Under the pieces are notes generated by a model, which worked only from the letters and a program-made list of their open reading frames with translations, made no database searches and was not told the DNA's origin. 64,000 nt of DNA from NCBI GenBank assembly GCA_945952025.1, contig CAMFGW010000002.1, forward strand, positions 62,001 through 126,000, in the 5' to 3' direction. Within the stretch, counting starts at the first letter, position 1. Every line of letters begins with the position of its first letter. The stretch comes from an uncultured Paracoccaceae bacterium (GTDB lineage: Bacteria; Pseudomonadota; Alphaproteobacteria; Rhodobacterales; Rhodobacteraceae). Below, one piece after another: positions 44,999 to 53,804 of the stretch. Both the position numbers and the translations under genes were made by a program.

Positions 44999-45356
44999 CT
45001 GGTCTTCCTGTGGTTATGGTCGATCTGGTCACAGAACGGCGGCTTGCCGCGTGACTGTTTCTGGAAAAGAGGGGGCGATTGCGGTCGCAACGGGCCCGAA
45101 TTGTGGCGAGACCGTGGACTGACCGGCAGTTTCGCCCTTGTTTTCAGCGTGATGGGCGAATTGTCGCCGAACGGGGTCCAGTACCACACGCAATCACGGT
45201 GCGTCTGGATTTCCCCTCGCGAAGGGAATTGTTCTGGACAAGTTAGGGCAATCGTCGGCAATAGACCGATTCGACGGGGCGACATCGGGTCCGGGTTTTG
45301 TCGACGCGACGCGGATGATCAGCCCGGTCGGCAGCTACATACAGCGGAGTTAGCCT
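44999..45356. promoter_or_regulatory. Divergent promoter gap with repeated GGCGA-ATTGT motifs
   Basis: No gene is seen in these 358 bases. Three related motifs occur: GGGCGATTGCGGTCGCA (45074-45090), CCCGAATTGTGGCGAG (45095-45110) and GGGCGAATTGTCGCCGA (45154-45170, a near palindrome). A dyad TTCCCCTCGCGAAGGGAA lies at 45211-45228. They probably control the beta-helix and Asn-synthase-like genes. Confidence 0.5.
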
Positions 45357-46805
45357 TTGGCACTACCAAAGCTTGATAAATGGCAATATCGCCTCTGTCG
45401 TGAAATTCAACCGGGCGGAATTCGCATCGGCGCATTTTGGCTGGAGGTCGACCCCGGTTTGCCGGCCTTTCCGCTCATGGACGTGCAGGGAAAGTCCGCC
45501 GGTTGGATTTTGGGCCATCCGATCGACTTCGCGCGCGAAAGGTTCCTTGACGGCCCGGTGACGCTCCCGGCCGGATTCGACGCCGGCGACCCCGATCAGG
45601 TCCTGCGGTTCCTCTGGTCGCTTGGCGGGATCTTCCTCGTGCTTCTTGACCGTCCGGACGGGCTTTGGGCCTATCCCGACGCCTCGGCGCACATTCCGCT
45701 CGTCTACGACCGCGTGACCGGCAATGCCGGGGCGAGCGCGCATGCGCTGCTGGCCGACCCGGACTACGAGGATCGCCGCGATCATGCGCTGACCGAGCGG
45801 CTGGGCGTCGGCGGCGAGGGCTGGCTGCCGGCGGGTTTCACCGCGCATCACGACATCGTGCGGCTCTTGCCGAACCACCGCATCCGGCTTGACGACGGGC
45901 GGACGGAACGGTTCTGGCCCCGGGGGCCGGTCCCGACCACCACCGACCCGGATGCCATGGTGGCCGAGACGGTGCACCTTCTGCGCGCGCAGGTGGCGGC
46001 GATGGAGGCGTCGGGCAAGCGGCCTGCGCTCGGGCTGACGGGGGGGACCGAGTCGCGCTCGATCCTCGCGGCCTGCCGGACCTTCCTCGGTCGGATGGAC
46101 ATCGTCACCGTGACGCGCGGCGGCGATCGGCCGGCGGACACGATCATCTCTGCCCGGATCGCGGTCGACATGGGAATTCCGCGGCGCGAACTGCCGCGCC
46201 TGACCGCGACGCCCGAGCAGACCGCGCTTTTCATCCGGAGGGGCGGCCACGCGATCGGCGACACGAATTCGCTCTACCATCCCTCGGTCTGGCCGATCGC
46301 GGACAGTCATATCTTCATCGGCGGTGTCGGCGGCGAGGTCGGGCGCGCCTTCTTCTGGCGCGCGAGCGATACCCCCGCCACCGCCATCACCGCCGTCCTT
46401 CTGAACGGCCGGTTCGGCCTGCCGCAGACGCCGCAACTGATCGAGGCGCTCGAGGCCTGGCTCGCGGGGCTGCCGCCCGGCCTTGATGCCTACGGCATCC
46501 TGGACCTGGCCTATATCGAGCATCGGATGGGCCCCTGGTATGCCATGCAGATCACCTGCGACCCGACGCTCTTGCGCATTCATCCTTTGTTCACCTTCCG
46601 GGGGGTCGAGCTTCTGCTGTCGCTGCCGCCCGACTGGAAGCGCGCCAGCCGGCTCGGGCCGGAGATGATCCGCACCCATTGGCCCGAACTGATGAATTAT
46701 CCGTTCAATTCACTTGGAAAGGTGCAGGATATGTGGGCCAAGGTCCGCCGGGCGCTGCGCGATCCGGCGGTTGTGATGAAGAAGCTGCGCAAGCTCAGAT
46801 ATTGA
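45357..46805 (+). CDS. Asparagine-synthase-like protein
   Basis: This 482-residue protein has an N-terminal glutaminase-like region without the catalytic Cys2 and a C-terminal ATP-pyrophosphatase-type domain with LGLTGGTESRSILAA near residue 226. The usual SGGxDS loop is altered (TGGTES), so activity may be reduced or changed. PEP-CTERM/exosortase loci often carry an Asn-synthase-like amidotransferase, so this could be its counterpart. The TTG start has GGAG seven bases upstream. Its substrate is unknown. Confidence 0.7.
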   Translation: MALPKLDKWQYRLCREIQPGGIRIGAFWLEVDPGLPAFPLMDVQGKSAGWILGHPIDFARERFLDGPVTLPAGFDAGDPDQVLRFLWSLGGIFLVLLDRPDGLWAYPDASAHIPLVYDRVTGNAGASAHALLADPDYEDRRDHALTERLGVGGEGWLPAGFTAHHDIVRLLPNHRIRLDDGRTERFWPRGPVPTTTDPDAMVAETVHLLRAQVAAMEASGKRPALGLTGGTESRSILAACRTFLGRMDIVTVTRGGDRPADTIISARIAVDMGIPRRELPRLTATPEQTALFIRRGGHAIGDTNSLYHPSVWPIADSHIFIGGVGGEVGRAFFWRASDTPATAITAVLLNGRFGLPQTPQLIEALEAWLAGLPPGLDAYGILDLAYIEHRMGPWYAMQITCDPTLLRIHPLFTFRGVELLLSLPPDWKRASRLGPEMIRTHWPELMNYPFNSLGKVQDMWAKVRRALRDPAVVMKKLRKLRY

Positions 46806-46848
46806 TGGTGCAAATGGTCCGGTCCGTCGGACCGGCCGGGAGGGTGTC

Positions 46849-48957
46849 ATGATCAGGCGGCGGGACCTACTGTCGCGGATGGGCACGGCGGCCCTTGCCT
46901 GGGGCGCGGGCCTTCCCCTGGGGCTGTCGCCCTTCGCGGCCCGGGCGGCAACGCAGGCGGCCGGCATCGGCGTGTCCTATGGCTGGGACCCCGACCTGTC
47001 GGCGCCCACCGACGCGGACTTCTACGTCGCCCCGGATGGCAGCGATGCGGGCCCGGGCAGCGTCCAGCAGCCCTTTGCCACGGTTCAGCGCGGGGTCGAG
47101 GCGCTGCGCTCGGGCGCAGGGCGATCGCTGGCAATTCGCGGTGGCATCTACCGCGAGGCGGTGCGGCTTGGCGATCTGGCCGGCCAGGACGGGGCGCCGG
47201 TCCTGATCCATCGCTACGGGTCCGAGCGGGTGACGCTCTCTGGCGCCGATGTAGTCACGGGCTGGACGCCCTGCACGGCCGCGGACGAGGCGGCGCTGGG
47301 CGTCGCCCTGGACGGTGTGCAGGTCGTGCGCCTGCCGTTGACCGCGATCGGGCATGGCGCGCCCCTCGCGCTCAACCTGCACGAGGCGGGGACCTGGCTT
47401 TCGGTCGCCACGCTGCGCGCCGACGAGACCCGGATCGAGGCCTCGGACGACCCCCGCGCCTATTACAAGGCCCAGCCGCTGCTGACCGGCGACCAGCGGG
47501 TCGCGGGCTTCATCGATCCGCGGCTCAAGGGGCTGACGGCCGCCCAGCTGGTCGGCGCGCGGCTGCTCTGCTACCACTTCCCGAACATCGTCAGCCTGAA
47601 CCGCATCGCGCAGTTCGACACGACGACCGGCACCGTCATGCTCGAGGATCAGGGCCAGAAGGTGCAGGTCGACGGCAATGTCCCGACCTTTGCCTATGCG
47701 CTGCAGAACATCGCCACCGCCCTGACGCCCGGCCGCTGGCTGGTGCGCGAGGAAGCCGAGGGCCAGACCATCGCGCTCTACCTGCGCCCGATGGACCCCG
47801 CGCATCTCGACGGCGGGATCGAGGTCAGCCTCAGGACCAGCTGCCTGGACATGGGCCAGGCGGCTTTCGTCGAACTGGCGGGGCTGGAGTTCGTCCAGTC
47901 GGCGGGTGCCGACACCGCGCGCGGGCCGGCGATCGTGCATGTGCCGGGGGCGAAGGCGTCGGCGCATGACATCGGCATCAGGCATTGCCGGATCGGCGAC
48001 ACGCTGTCGAGTTCCGGGCGTGGCGATGGCGCCGTCTTCCTGCGCGGCGTCGACAACCTGACCCTGCGCAACGTGACCGTCGAGCATGCCCGCAACAGCT
48101 TCGGCCTTGCGGTCCACGACTGCCGCGGCGCCGACATGCGCTATCTGCACCTGCGCTCGATTTCCCAGTCGCCTGGCCGGTTCTTCGGCGTCCAGCAGAT
48201 GATCTTCGCCTTCAGCCTTCTGGAGGATGCCGGCTGGGGCGCGCATGCCAACCAGTTCAACTTCTACCAGGGGTCGGATTCCGTCCTTGTCTACGGGATC
48301 CGCAGCCTCGACGTGAGCGGCTATGTAACCTATCAGAAGGCGAGCCGGATCCATTTCGCCTTCTGCGAGTTCTGCGCCTCGCTCAAGGGGGGCGACAACC
48401 GGGCGCTCGTGTCGCAGAACGCACCGCACGGCGAGATCGCGCCCGCCCCGCCACCCCCGCCGCCGGACCAGGATCCCAACGCGCCCAAGCCGCCGCCACC
48501 CCGGGTCGAGCCCTATGCGGGCGGAACCTTTCACTACTGGAACCTGTGGCTGGCGCCGGCGCCCAACATGCGTCAGGCGGCGAACGCGCTTTCGGTCGGG
48601 CCGGGGGCAAGCACCCAGCACCACAGTTTCCACAACCTCATCCTTTTTGGCGGCGGGTTCGGGGACGGCTACACGCGCGGCGGGGACCTGTCGCTCGTGA
48701 CCCGGTCGCACAACCTCTATACCGGGCTCAACTACTGGCAGAACGCGGCGAAGGGCTGGCAGCTCGCGGCGGGCGAGGCGATCGGCCGTCCGGTCGACGC
48801 CGGCAACGGCCATGCGCGGGGGCTGCAGGGCCGCGACATGCGCGACGTCATCGCCGAGCTTGCACCGGTCTTTCCGGCCTTCACCGACTGGGACCGCGAC
48901 ATCGACTTCCGTCGCGTCGACTGGTCGGTACCGCCGGTGGGCTGCCGGGCGGGCTGA
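46849..48957 (+). CDS. Tat-exported parallel beta-helix protein (lyase-like)
   Basis: The 702-residue protein has a twin-arginine signal (MIRRRDLLSRMG, then a hydrophobic stretch, cut after ARA near residue 34). It next has DADFYVAPDGSDAGPGSVQQPFATVQ near 55-80, an opening typical of parallel beta-helix lyases and poly-saccharide processing enzymes. Later rungs such as NLTLRNVTVEHARNSFGLAV carry the coil pattern. A proline-rich insert (PAPPPPPPDQDPNAPKPPPP) lies near 530. The residues needed for lyase activity cannot be assigned. It is 43 bases after the Asn-synthase-like gene. Confidence 0.78.
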   Translation: MIRRRDLLSRMGTAALAWGAGLPLGLSPFAARAATQAAGIGVSYGWDPDLSAPTDADFYVAPDGSDAGPGSVQQPFATVQRGVEALRSGAGRSLAIRGGIYREAVRLGDLAGQDGAPVLIHRYGSERVTLSGADVVTGWTPCTAADEAALGVALDGVQVVRLPLTAIGHGAPLALNLHEAGTWLSVATLRADETRIEASDDPRAYYKAQPLLTGDQRVAGFIDPRLKGLTAAQLVGARLLCYHFPNIVSLNRIAQFDTTTGTVMLEDQGQKVQVDGNVPTFAYALQNIATALTPGRWLVREEAEGQTIALYLRPMDPAHLDGGIEVSLRTSCLDMGQAAFVELAGLEFVQSAGADTARGPAIVHVPGAKASAHDIGIRHCRIGDTLSSSGRGDGAVFLRGVDNLTLRNVTVEHARNSFGLAVHDCRGADMRYLHLRSISQSPGRFFGVQQMIFAFSLLEDAGWGAHANQFNFYQGSDSVLVYGIRSLDVSGYVTYQKASRIHFAFCEFCASLKGGDNRALVSQNAPHGEIAPAPPPPPPDQDPNAPKPPPPRVEPYAGGTFHYWNLWLAPAPNMRQAANALSVGPGASTQHHSFHNLILFGGGFGDGYTRGGDLSLVTRSHNLYTGLNYWQNAAKGWQLAAGEAIGRPVDAGNGHARGLQGRDMRDVIAELAPVFPAFTDWDRDIDFRRVDWSVPPVGCRAG

Positions 48958-49010
48958 GGGCGCGGGCTCACGGTGCGGCCGGAGCTTGAGCCCGGGCCTG
49001 AGCCGGAAGG

Positions 49011-50360
49011 TCAGTCTCGGAAGGCGTTGTTCAAGTGGTCGGTCACCGGCTTCAGCAGATAGGACAGCGCCGAACGGTCGCCCGTCTGCAGGTAGGCCTC
49101 GACCGGCATGCCGGGGACCATCGCCACGTCGTGGACCAGGGCCATCTGGTCCGGCGGCACCGCGATCAGCGCCTTGTAGAAGCGCTGACCAGTCACGGGG
49201 TCGGCGATCACGTCGGCCGAAACGGTCGTCACCGAGCCCTTCAGGTCGCGCGTCGTGGCGCGGGGGAGCGCCGACAGGACCAGCCGCACCGGCTGGCCGG
49301 GGCGGACCTGGTCGATGGCACGCGGGTCGATGCGCACCTCGAAATCGAGGCCGGCGCTCGTCGGCACCAGTTCCAGAAGCGTGGCGCCGGGTGCGACCAC
49401 GCCGCCGACGGTGGTCGCCTGAAGCTGGTTCACCACACCGTCCGCCGGGGCGCGCACCTCCATCCGGCGAAGCTGCGCCTCGCGGTTGACGGCCTCGAGC
49501 GTCTGTTCCTGGATGGTGGTGGTCGCCTCGCGCAGGTCGGTGACCACGCCCTCGCGGAAGGAGCGGTCGGCCTGCAGCACCTCGATTTCCGCGTCGCTCA
49601 TCGCGGTCTTGGCGCGGGCCGCGTCCGACTCGAGTGTCGAGAGCCGGCCGTAAAGGTCCGCCTTCTGCCGTTCGAGGTCGCTTTGCTGGGTGGTCCGCGC
49701 AAGGCCCTGCTCGACCAGGCTGACGGTCTGGGTCAGGTCCTTTTCGGTGAGGGTGATCTGGGACTGCACGGCGGCGATCTGACCCTCGAGCCCCTTGATC
49801 TGCTCCTCGATCTGGGCGCGGGTCTGGGCGAGCTTGTCGCGGCGGCCGCGGTTCAGTTCGGCGCGCGCCGCGAAGATCTGGCGCTGGCCCTCTTCGTCGG
49901 CGGCCGTGTCGGGCAGGGTGACGGGCAGGGGCGGATAGGTGAAGTCGGGCTGGTCGGCGCCGGTCTGTTCGGCCGTCAGGCGCGCGGCACGGGCCAGCGC
50001 CGCCGCAAGGCGCGCGCGGGCGATGCCGAGGTTCACCTGGGCCATGGTCGGGTCGAGCGTCAGAAGGACCTCACCGGCCTTGACGGTCTGCCCGTCGGTC
50101 ACGGAAATCGAGCGGACCTCGCCGCCGTCGAGCGACTGGACGAGCTTGGGCTTGCCATGGACGACCGCCTGGCCGTGCGCGATGATGGCGCCGGAAATCA
50201 TCGTCATCTTCGCCCAGGCGATCATCAGGACCAGCATCAGCGTCAGGGCCACTCCACCGGCGATCGCGGGCGTGCGGAACTCGCTCCGCTGATCGGGGGC
50301 GGGCGCGGGCATGGGCGGGCGGATGCTGCCTGGCAGGGCGCCTTTCACGAGGCTGTTCAC
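49011..50360 (-). CDS. Type I secretion periplasmic adaptor (HlyD family)
   Basis: This 449-residue membrane-fusion protein has one N-terminal transmembrane helix (about residues 33-52), then biotinyl-lipoyl-like halves (VVHGKPKLVQSLDGGEVRSI near 70 and RAPADGVVNQLQATTVGGVV near 315). A long coiled coil (about 130-290) lies between them. It matches the HlyD/PrtE type and pairs with the ATPase gene 40 bases upstream. A TolC-type channel is not in the window. Confidence 0.92.
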   Translation of the reverse strand: MNSLVKGALPGSIRPPMPAPAPDQRSEFRTPAIAGGVALTLMLVLMIAWAKMTMISGAIIAHGQAVVHGKPKLVQSLDGGEVRSISVTDGQTVKAGEVLLTLDPTMAQVNLGIARARLAAALARAARLTAEQTGADQPDFTYPPLPVTLPDTAADEEGQRQIFAARAELNRGRRDKLAQTRAQIEEQIKGLEGQIAAVQSQITLTEKDLTQTVSLVEQGLARTTQQSDLERQKADLYGRLSTLESDAARAKTAMSDAEIEVLQADRSFREGVVTDLREATTTIQEQTLEAVNREAQLRRMEVRAPADGVVNQLQATTVGGVVAPGATLLELVPTSAGLDFEVRIDPRAIDQVRPGQPVRLVLSALPRATTRDLKGSVTTVSADVIADPVTGQRFYKALIAVPPDQMALVHDVAMVPGMPVEAYLQTGDRSALSYLLKPVTDHLNNAFRD

Positions 50361-50400
50361 CGGGGAAGACCTTTCGCTCTCAGCCGTTCGTCGGATGCGC

Positions 50401-52461
50401 TCATGCGCGCCACCGCGAGAAGACCGGATGGCGGCTGCGGCCGAGGTTGCGGGCCAGGGGTTTGTCGAGGATCATCGGGCCGGGGGCACGGGCCGCCGGC
50501 ACCTGCCGCTCGGGCAGGGCGGCGGCATCCGCCTCGGCCATTTCGGGCGTCGGCGCATCCGCAGCCCCGGAGGGATCGTCGGTCGCCTGCTGGGCCAGGG
50601 GCTGGCTCAGCGAGGCGGGGGCGCGTTCGGCCAGGCGGGCCGGGGCGGGCGCGGCCGCGGTCACGATTGCAGGCGAGGGGCCGAGGACATCTTCCTTCGG
50701 CCCGAAGGCCACCAGCATGCCGGTCTGCAGCACCATGATCTTGTTGACCGAGGCCAGCGCGCTCGGCCGATGGGCCATGACGACCACAGCGGCGCCGCGG
50801 GCGCGGAGCCCCAGCACGGCCTTGGTCAGGGCCGCATCCCCGTCTGCGTCGAGGTTCGAGTTCGGCTCGTCCAGAACGACGATCGAGGGGCGCCCGTAGA
50901 GCGCCCGCGCGAGGCCGATGCGCTGCACCTGACCGCCCGAGAGCGGGCTGTCCGCGCCGCCGACCTCGGTTGCGTAGCCCTGGGGCAGCGACAGGATCAT
51001 GTCATGGACGCCGGCCATTTCCGCAGCCTCGATCACGTCCTCGCTGGTCGCGTCGGGGTCAAAACGGGCGATGTTGTCGCGCACGCTGCCGGGCAGCAGG
51101 TCGACCGATTGCGGCAGGTAGCCGATCGAGCGGCCGAGCCGGTCGGGCTGCCACTGGGCGCGCGTCGCGCCGTCGAAGCGGACCTCGCCCGCGTCGGGCT
51201 CCCACGCGCCGACCAGAAGCCGGGCGAGGGTCGACTTGCCGGCCGCGCTGTTGCCGATCACGCCAAGCCCGTCGCCGGGATCGAGCGCGAAGCTGACCCG
51301 CGACAGGATCGGGGGGCTTGCCGCGCCGTCGCGGCGGGGCGCGTGCTTGGTCAGGTCGGCGACCTCAATCCGGCCCGTCGGCGCGGGCAGGTCGATGGCG
51401 GCGGCGCCGCGCGCGGCTTCGGCATCGAAGAAGGCGATGAGGCGACGGTGCGCCTCGCCCGCGCGGCCGATGGTGCGCCAGTGGCCGATGACCTGGTCGA
51501 GGGGCGCGAGCGCGCGGCCCGAAAGGATGGTCGAGGCGATAATCATGCCGCCCGAAATCTCGCCGCGAAGGACGAGCCAGGCGCCGATCGTCAGCGTTAC
51601 CGACTGCAGGAACATGCGGAAGGTGCGCGAGGAGGCGGCGAGCCCTTCGGAGGCGCCCGCGCCAGCCCGGGCGGCGGTCCGGGTCGCGTCATGCAGGCCG
51701 AGCCAGCGGCCGGTCAGCGCACTTTCCATCCCCATGGGCAGAAGCGCGCCGGCCAGGCTTTGCGCGCGTTCGGCGAAGCGGCGTTCGGCCAGGTCGAAGC
51801 CCGAGGTGCGGGCGATGGCCTGGGCCGAGACGCGGCGGTTCACGGCGGCGATGATGGCGATGACGCCTGCGCCCGCGATCGTCAGCCAGAGAAGCCAGGG
51901 GTGAACAAGGTAAAGGACTGCCAGATAGAAGGGCATCCAGGGCAGGTCGAAAAGCCCGTTGACCGCCGGGCCGGACAGGAAGGCGCGCACATGGTCGAGT
52001 TCGCGCAGCGGCTGGCTGTCGGCGCCCTTGGGGTCTAGGCCGCCGCGCAGCCAGGCGCGGAAGGCCGTGGGGCCGACGGTGCGGTCGAGACGCGAGGCGA
52101 TCCCCGACAGGATGCGCGCGCGCAGGAAGTCGTAGTAGGCGAGGAAGGCATACATCATCGTCACGATGACGAAGAGCCCGGCGAGCGTCGGGAGCGAGCC
52201 CGAACCCAGCACGCGGTCATAGACCTCGAGCATATAAAGCGAGCCGGTGAGCATCAGGATATTGACCAGGGCCGAGAAGAAGGCCGCCATGACCAGCGGT
52301 CCGCGAAGGCTGGCCCAGGCCGCCCGGTAGGCGTTGGTCACCGGTGCCGCGGCCCCATGGCCGGTTGTGGCCGCTGTTGCGGCCCTGTCGTTCTGTCCCA
52401 CGCTTGGCCCTGCCTCGATCAGACCTGTCGGGCGCCTGTCGCGCCGCATCTTTGCGATCAT
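50401..52461 (-). CDS. Type I secretion ATPase/permease (PrtD-like)
   Basis: This 686-residue ABC exporter has an N-terminal membrane part of about six helices (about residues 45-330). Its nucleotide-binding domain has Walker A GVIGNSAAGKSTLARLL near 400, signature SPLSGGQVQRIGLARAL near 510, Walker B IVVLDEPNSNLD near 530 and an H-loop in VVVMAHRPS near 562. A 100-residue Ala/Pro-rich C-terminal extension follows the ATPase domain, which is unusual. It probably exports one or more leaderless proteins of this locus. The adaptor gene follows. Confidence 0.9.
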   Translation of the reverse strand: MIAKMRRDRRPTGLIEAGPSVGQNDRAATAATTGHGAAAPVTNAYRAAWASLRGPLVMAAFFSALVNILMLTGSLYMLEVYDRVLGSGSLPTLAGLFVIVTMMYAFLAYYDFLRARILSGIASRLDRTVGPTAFRAWLRGGLDPKGADSQPLRELDHVRAFLSGPAVNGLFDLPWMPFYLAVLYLVHPWLLWLTIAGAGVIAIIAAVNRRVSAQAIARTSGFDLAERRFAERAQSLAGALLPMGMESALTGRWLGLHDATRTAARAGAGASEGLAASSRTFRMFLQSVTLTIGAWLVLRGEISGGMIIASTILSGRALAPLDQVIGHWRTIGRAGEAHRRLIAFFDAEAARGAAAIDLPAPTGRIEVADLTKHAPRRDGAASPPILSRVSFALDPGDGLGVIGNSAAGKSTLARLLVGAWEPDAGEVRFDGATRAQWQPDRLGRSIGYLPQSVDLLPGSVRDNIARFDPDATSEDVIEAAEMAGVHDMILSLPQGYATEVGGADSPLSGGQVQRIGLARALYGRPSIVVLDEPNSNLDADGDAALTKAVLGLRARGAAVVVMAHRPSALASVNKIMVLQTGMLVAFGPKEDVLGPSPAIVTAAAPAPARLAERAPASLSQPLAQQATDDPSGAADAPTPEMAEADAAALPERQVPAARAPGPMILDKPLARNLGRSRHPVFSRWRA

Positions 52462-53049
52462 GCTAACCGCCGCTTCGCTACCATTCAGACCACATCTAGT
52501 CGGCTGTGGATGAATTTTGCGTTAATGTGGCAAAATTCTGACAGGTGCCAGCGCCATGTCCGCCGGGCGCCCTGCGCCGGCGGTAGGCCGCCGATGGCGG
52601 ATACGGGTGCCAGACAAGTTGGCGGCAAAGGTGGCGGCCAAAGTGACCGCCCGGCGCTCACGATTGCGTGATTCGTGCCGCGACCGCGGCGAGGTCGGGT
52701 CGGTGCCCGATAGATGGCGAAATTGTGGCGACAGGTTGGGGCCGGCCCCTGGTTTTGCAGGGCCGCCAGAGGGGGCTCGGGCCGCCGGACCGGCGGGCTG
52801 TGCTGTTTGAGTCACAGGCGCGGCCGCTGAAATGGCGGCCGCACCGGGCGAAACAGCGGGCTGGCGTGGATAGTTGGACTTCGGGCCGAACATTGTCGGC
52901 AAAATGGAAACAACGCTGCATCCAAACCAAGAGCGCGGCGGATCGCACTGAGAATACGGCGAAAATTTGTCGAAAGCTGGTTCCAAACTTGTTCAAATGT
53001 GTTAAAACTTTGGCAAGGGTGCGAGATAACGAATTCTTGGGAGACTACT
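52462..53049. promoter_or_regulatory. Long gap between type I exporter and VPLPA-CTERM genes
   Basis: These 588 bases hold no convincing gene. Related motifs are TGGCAAAATTCTGACAGG (52528-52545), TGGCGAAATTGTGGCGACAG (52715-52734) and CGGCGAAAATTTGTCGAAAG (52957-52976). They resemble those at 45074-45170 and may bind a common regulator. Confidence 0.5.
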
Positions 53050-53706
53050 ATGTTTGTTAAAACGACCATTACGGGTGCGGTGGTTGCCGCCGCAATGGCG
53101 GTTGGCGCCAACGCTGCGACGATCGACTTCACCTCGGCCTCGACCGGCCATAGCGGCACGGTCATGGGTATCAACTGGACGATGACGGCCAGCGGGATCC
53201 TCAACAACACGCAGCTCTATGATGGTGTCGGTGCGAAGAATGCGGCTCAGGTCGCTTCGGGCCTGTCCTTCCAGACCGATGGCTACGGCGTCGGCGCGAA
53301 GGATGACGAGATCACCACCAGCGCGAAGTCGAAAGAGTGGATCACGATTTCCTTCGCCAAGCCGGTGCTTCTGAAGGCTGTCTATTGGCTCGACCTCTTC
53401 ATCGCTGCCAACAAGAGCTCGAAGGAAGTCGGCCAGGTCACGACCAGCAATGGCGACGTCTATCTGACCTCGGCGGTCCAGGTCGTCAACGGCGCCCGCC
53501 CGGGCTTCGCCGGCTCGATGATCAACAGCGGCAAGTGGATCACCTCGCTCACCTTCTCGGTGCTCGACAGCAACGACGCCTACGGCTTCGCTGACGCGGC
53601 GCTGGCCGGTGTCGAAGTCGCTCCGGTTCCGGTTCCGGCTGCTGGGGCGCTGATGGTTGCCGGCCTTGGTGGCCTGGCTGCGCTGCGTCGCCGCAAGAAG
53701 GCCTGA
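53050..53706 (+). CDS. VPLPA-CTERM sorting-domain protein
   Basis: This 218-residue exported protein has an N-terminal signal peptide (VKTTITGAVVAAAMAVGANA, cut after ANA near residue 22). Its C-terminal sorting tail VPVPAAGALMVAGLGGLAA ends in RRRKK, the VPLPA-CTERM pattern: motif, hydrophobic helix, basic end. Exosortases of the XrtD type cut this tail. The mature part is a beta-rich surface domain of unknown function. A strong terminator follows at 53728-53758. The likely exosortase gene starts at 63352 in the same locus. Confidence 0.9.
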   Translation: MFVKTTITGAVVAAAMAVGANAATIDFTSASTGHSGTVMGINWTMTASGILNNTQLYDGVGAKNAAQVASGLSFQTDGYGVGAKDDEITTSAKSKEWITISFAKPVLLKAVYWLDLFIAANKSSKEVGQVTTSNGDVYLTSAVQVVNGARPGFAGSMINSGKWITSLTFSVLDSNDAYGFADAALAGVEVAPVPVPAAGALMVAGLGGLAALRRRKKA

Positions 53707-53727
53707 TCGGCCCGACAGCAAGATCGA

Positions 53728-53758
53728 AAGGCCGGGCGAGAGCCCGGCCTTTTCATTT
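53728..53758 (+). terminator. Rho-independent terminator after the VPLPA-CTERM gene
   Basis: AAAGGCCGGGC and GCCCGGCCTTTT form a strong stem (GGCCGGGC/GCCCGGCC) with loop GAGA, followed by a T-rich tail. It isolates this gene from the convergent BY-kinase gene. Confidence 0.88.
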
Positions 53759-53804
53759 GCGTCCATGCGACGGTCAGTGCGCCGTCGCGCGGGTCAGAAG
53801 CGGC

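Noticed and set aside
52556..52810. 84-codon reading frame in the gap before the VPLPA-CTERM gene
   Set aside because: Arg/Ala/Gly-rich composition, no ribosome binding site and no family likeness; the gap holds operator-like motifs instead.
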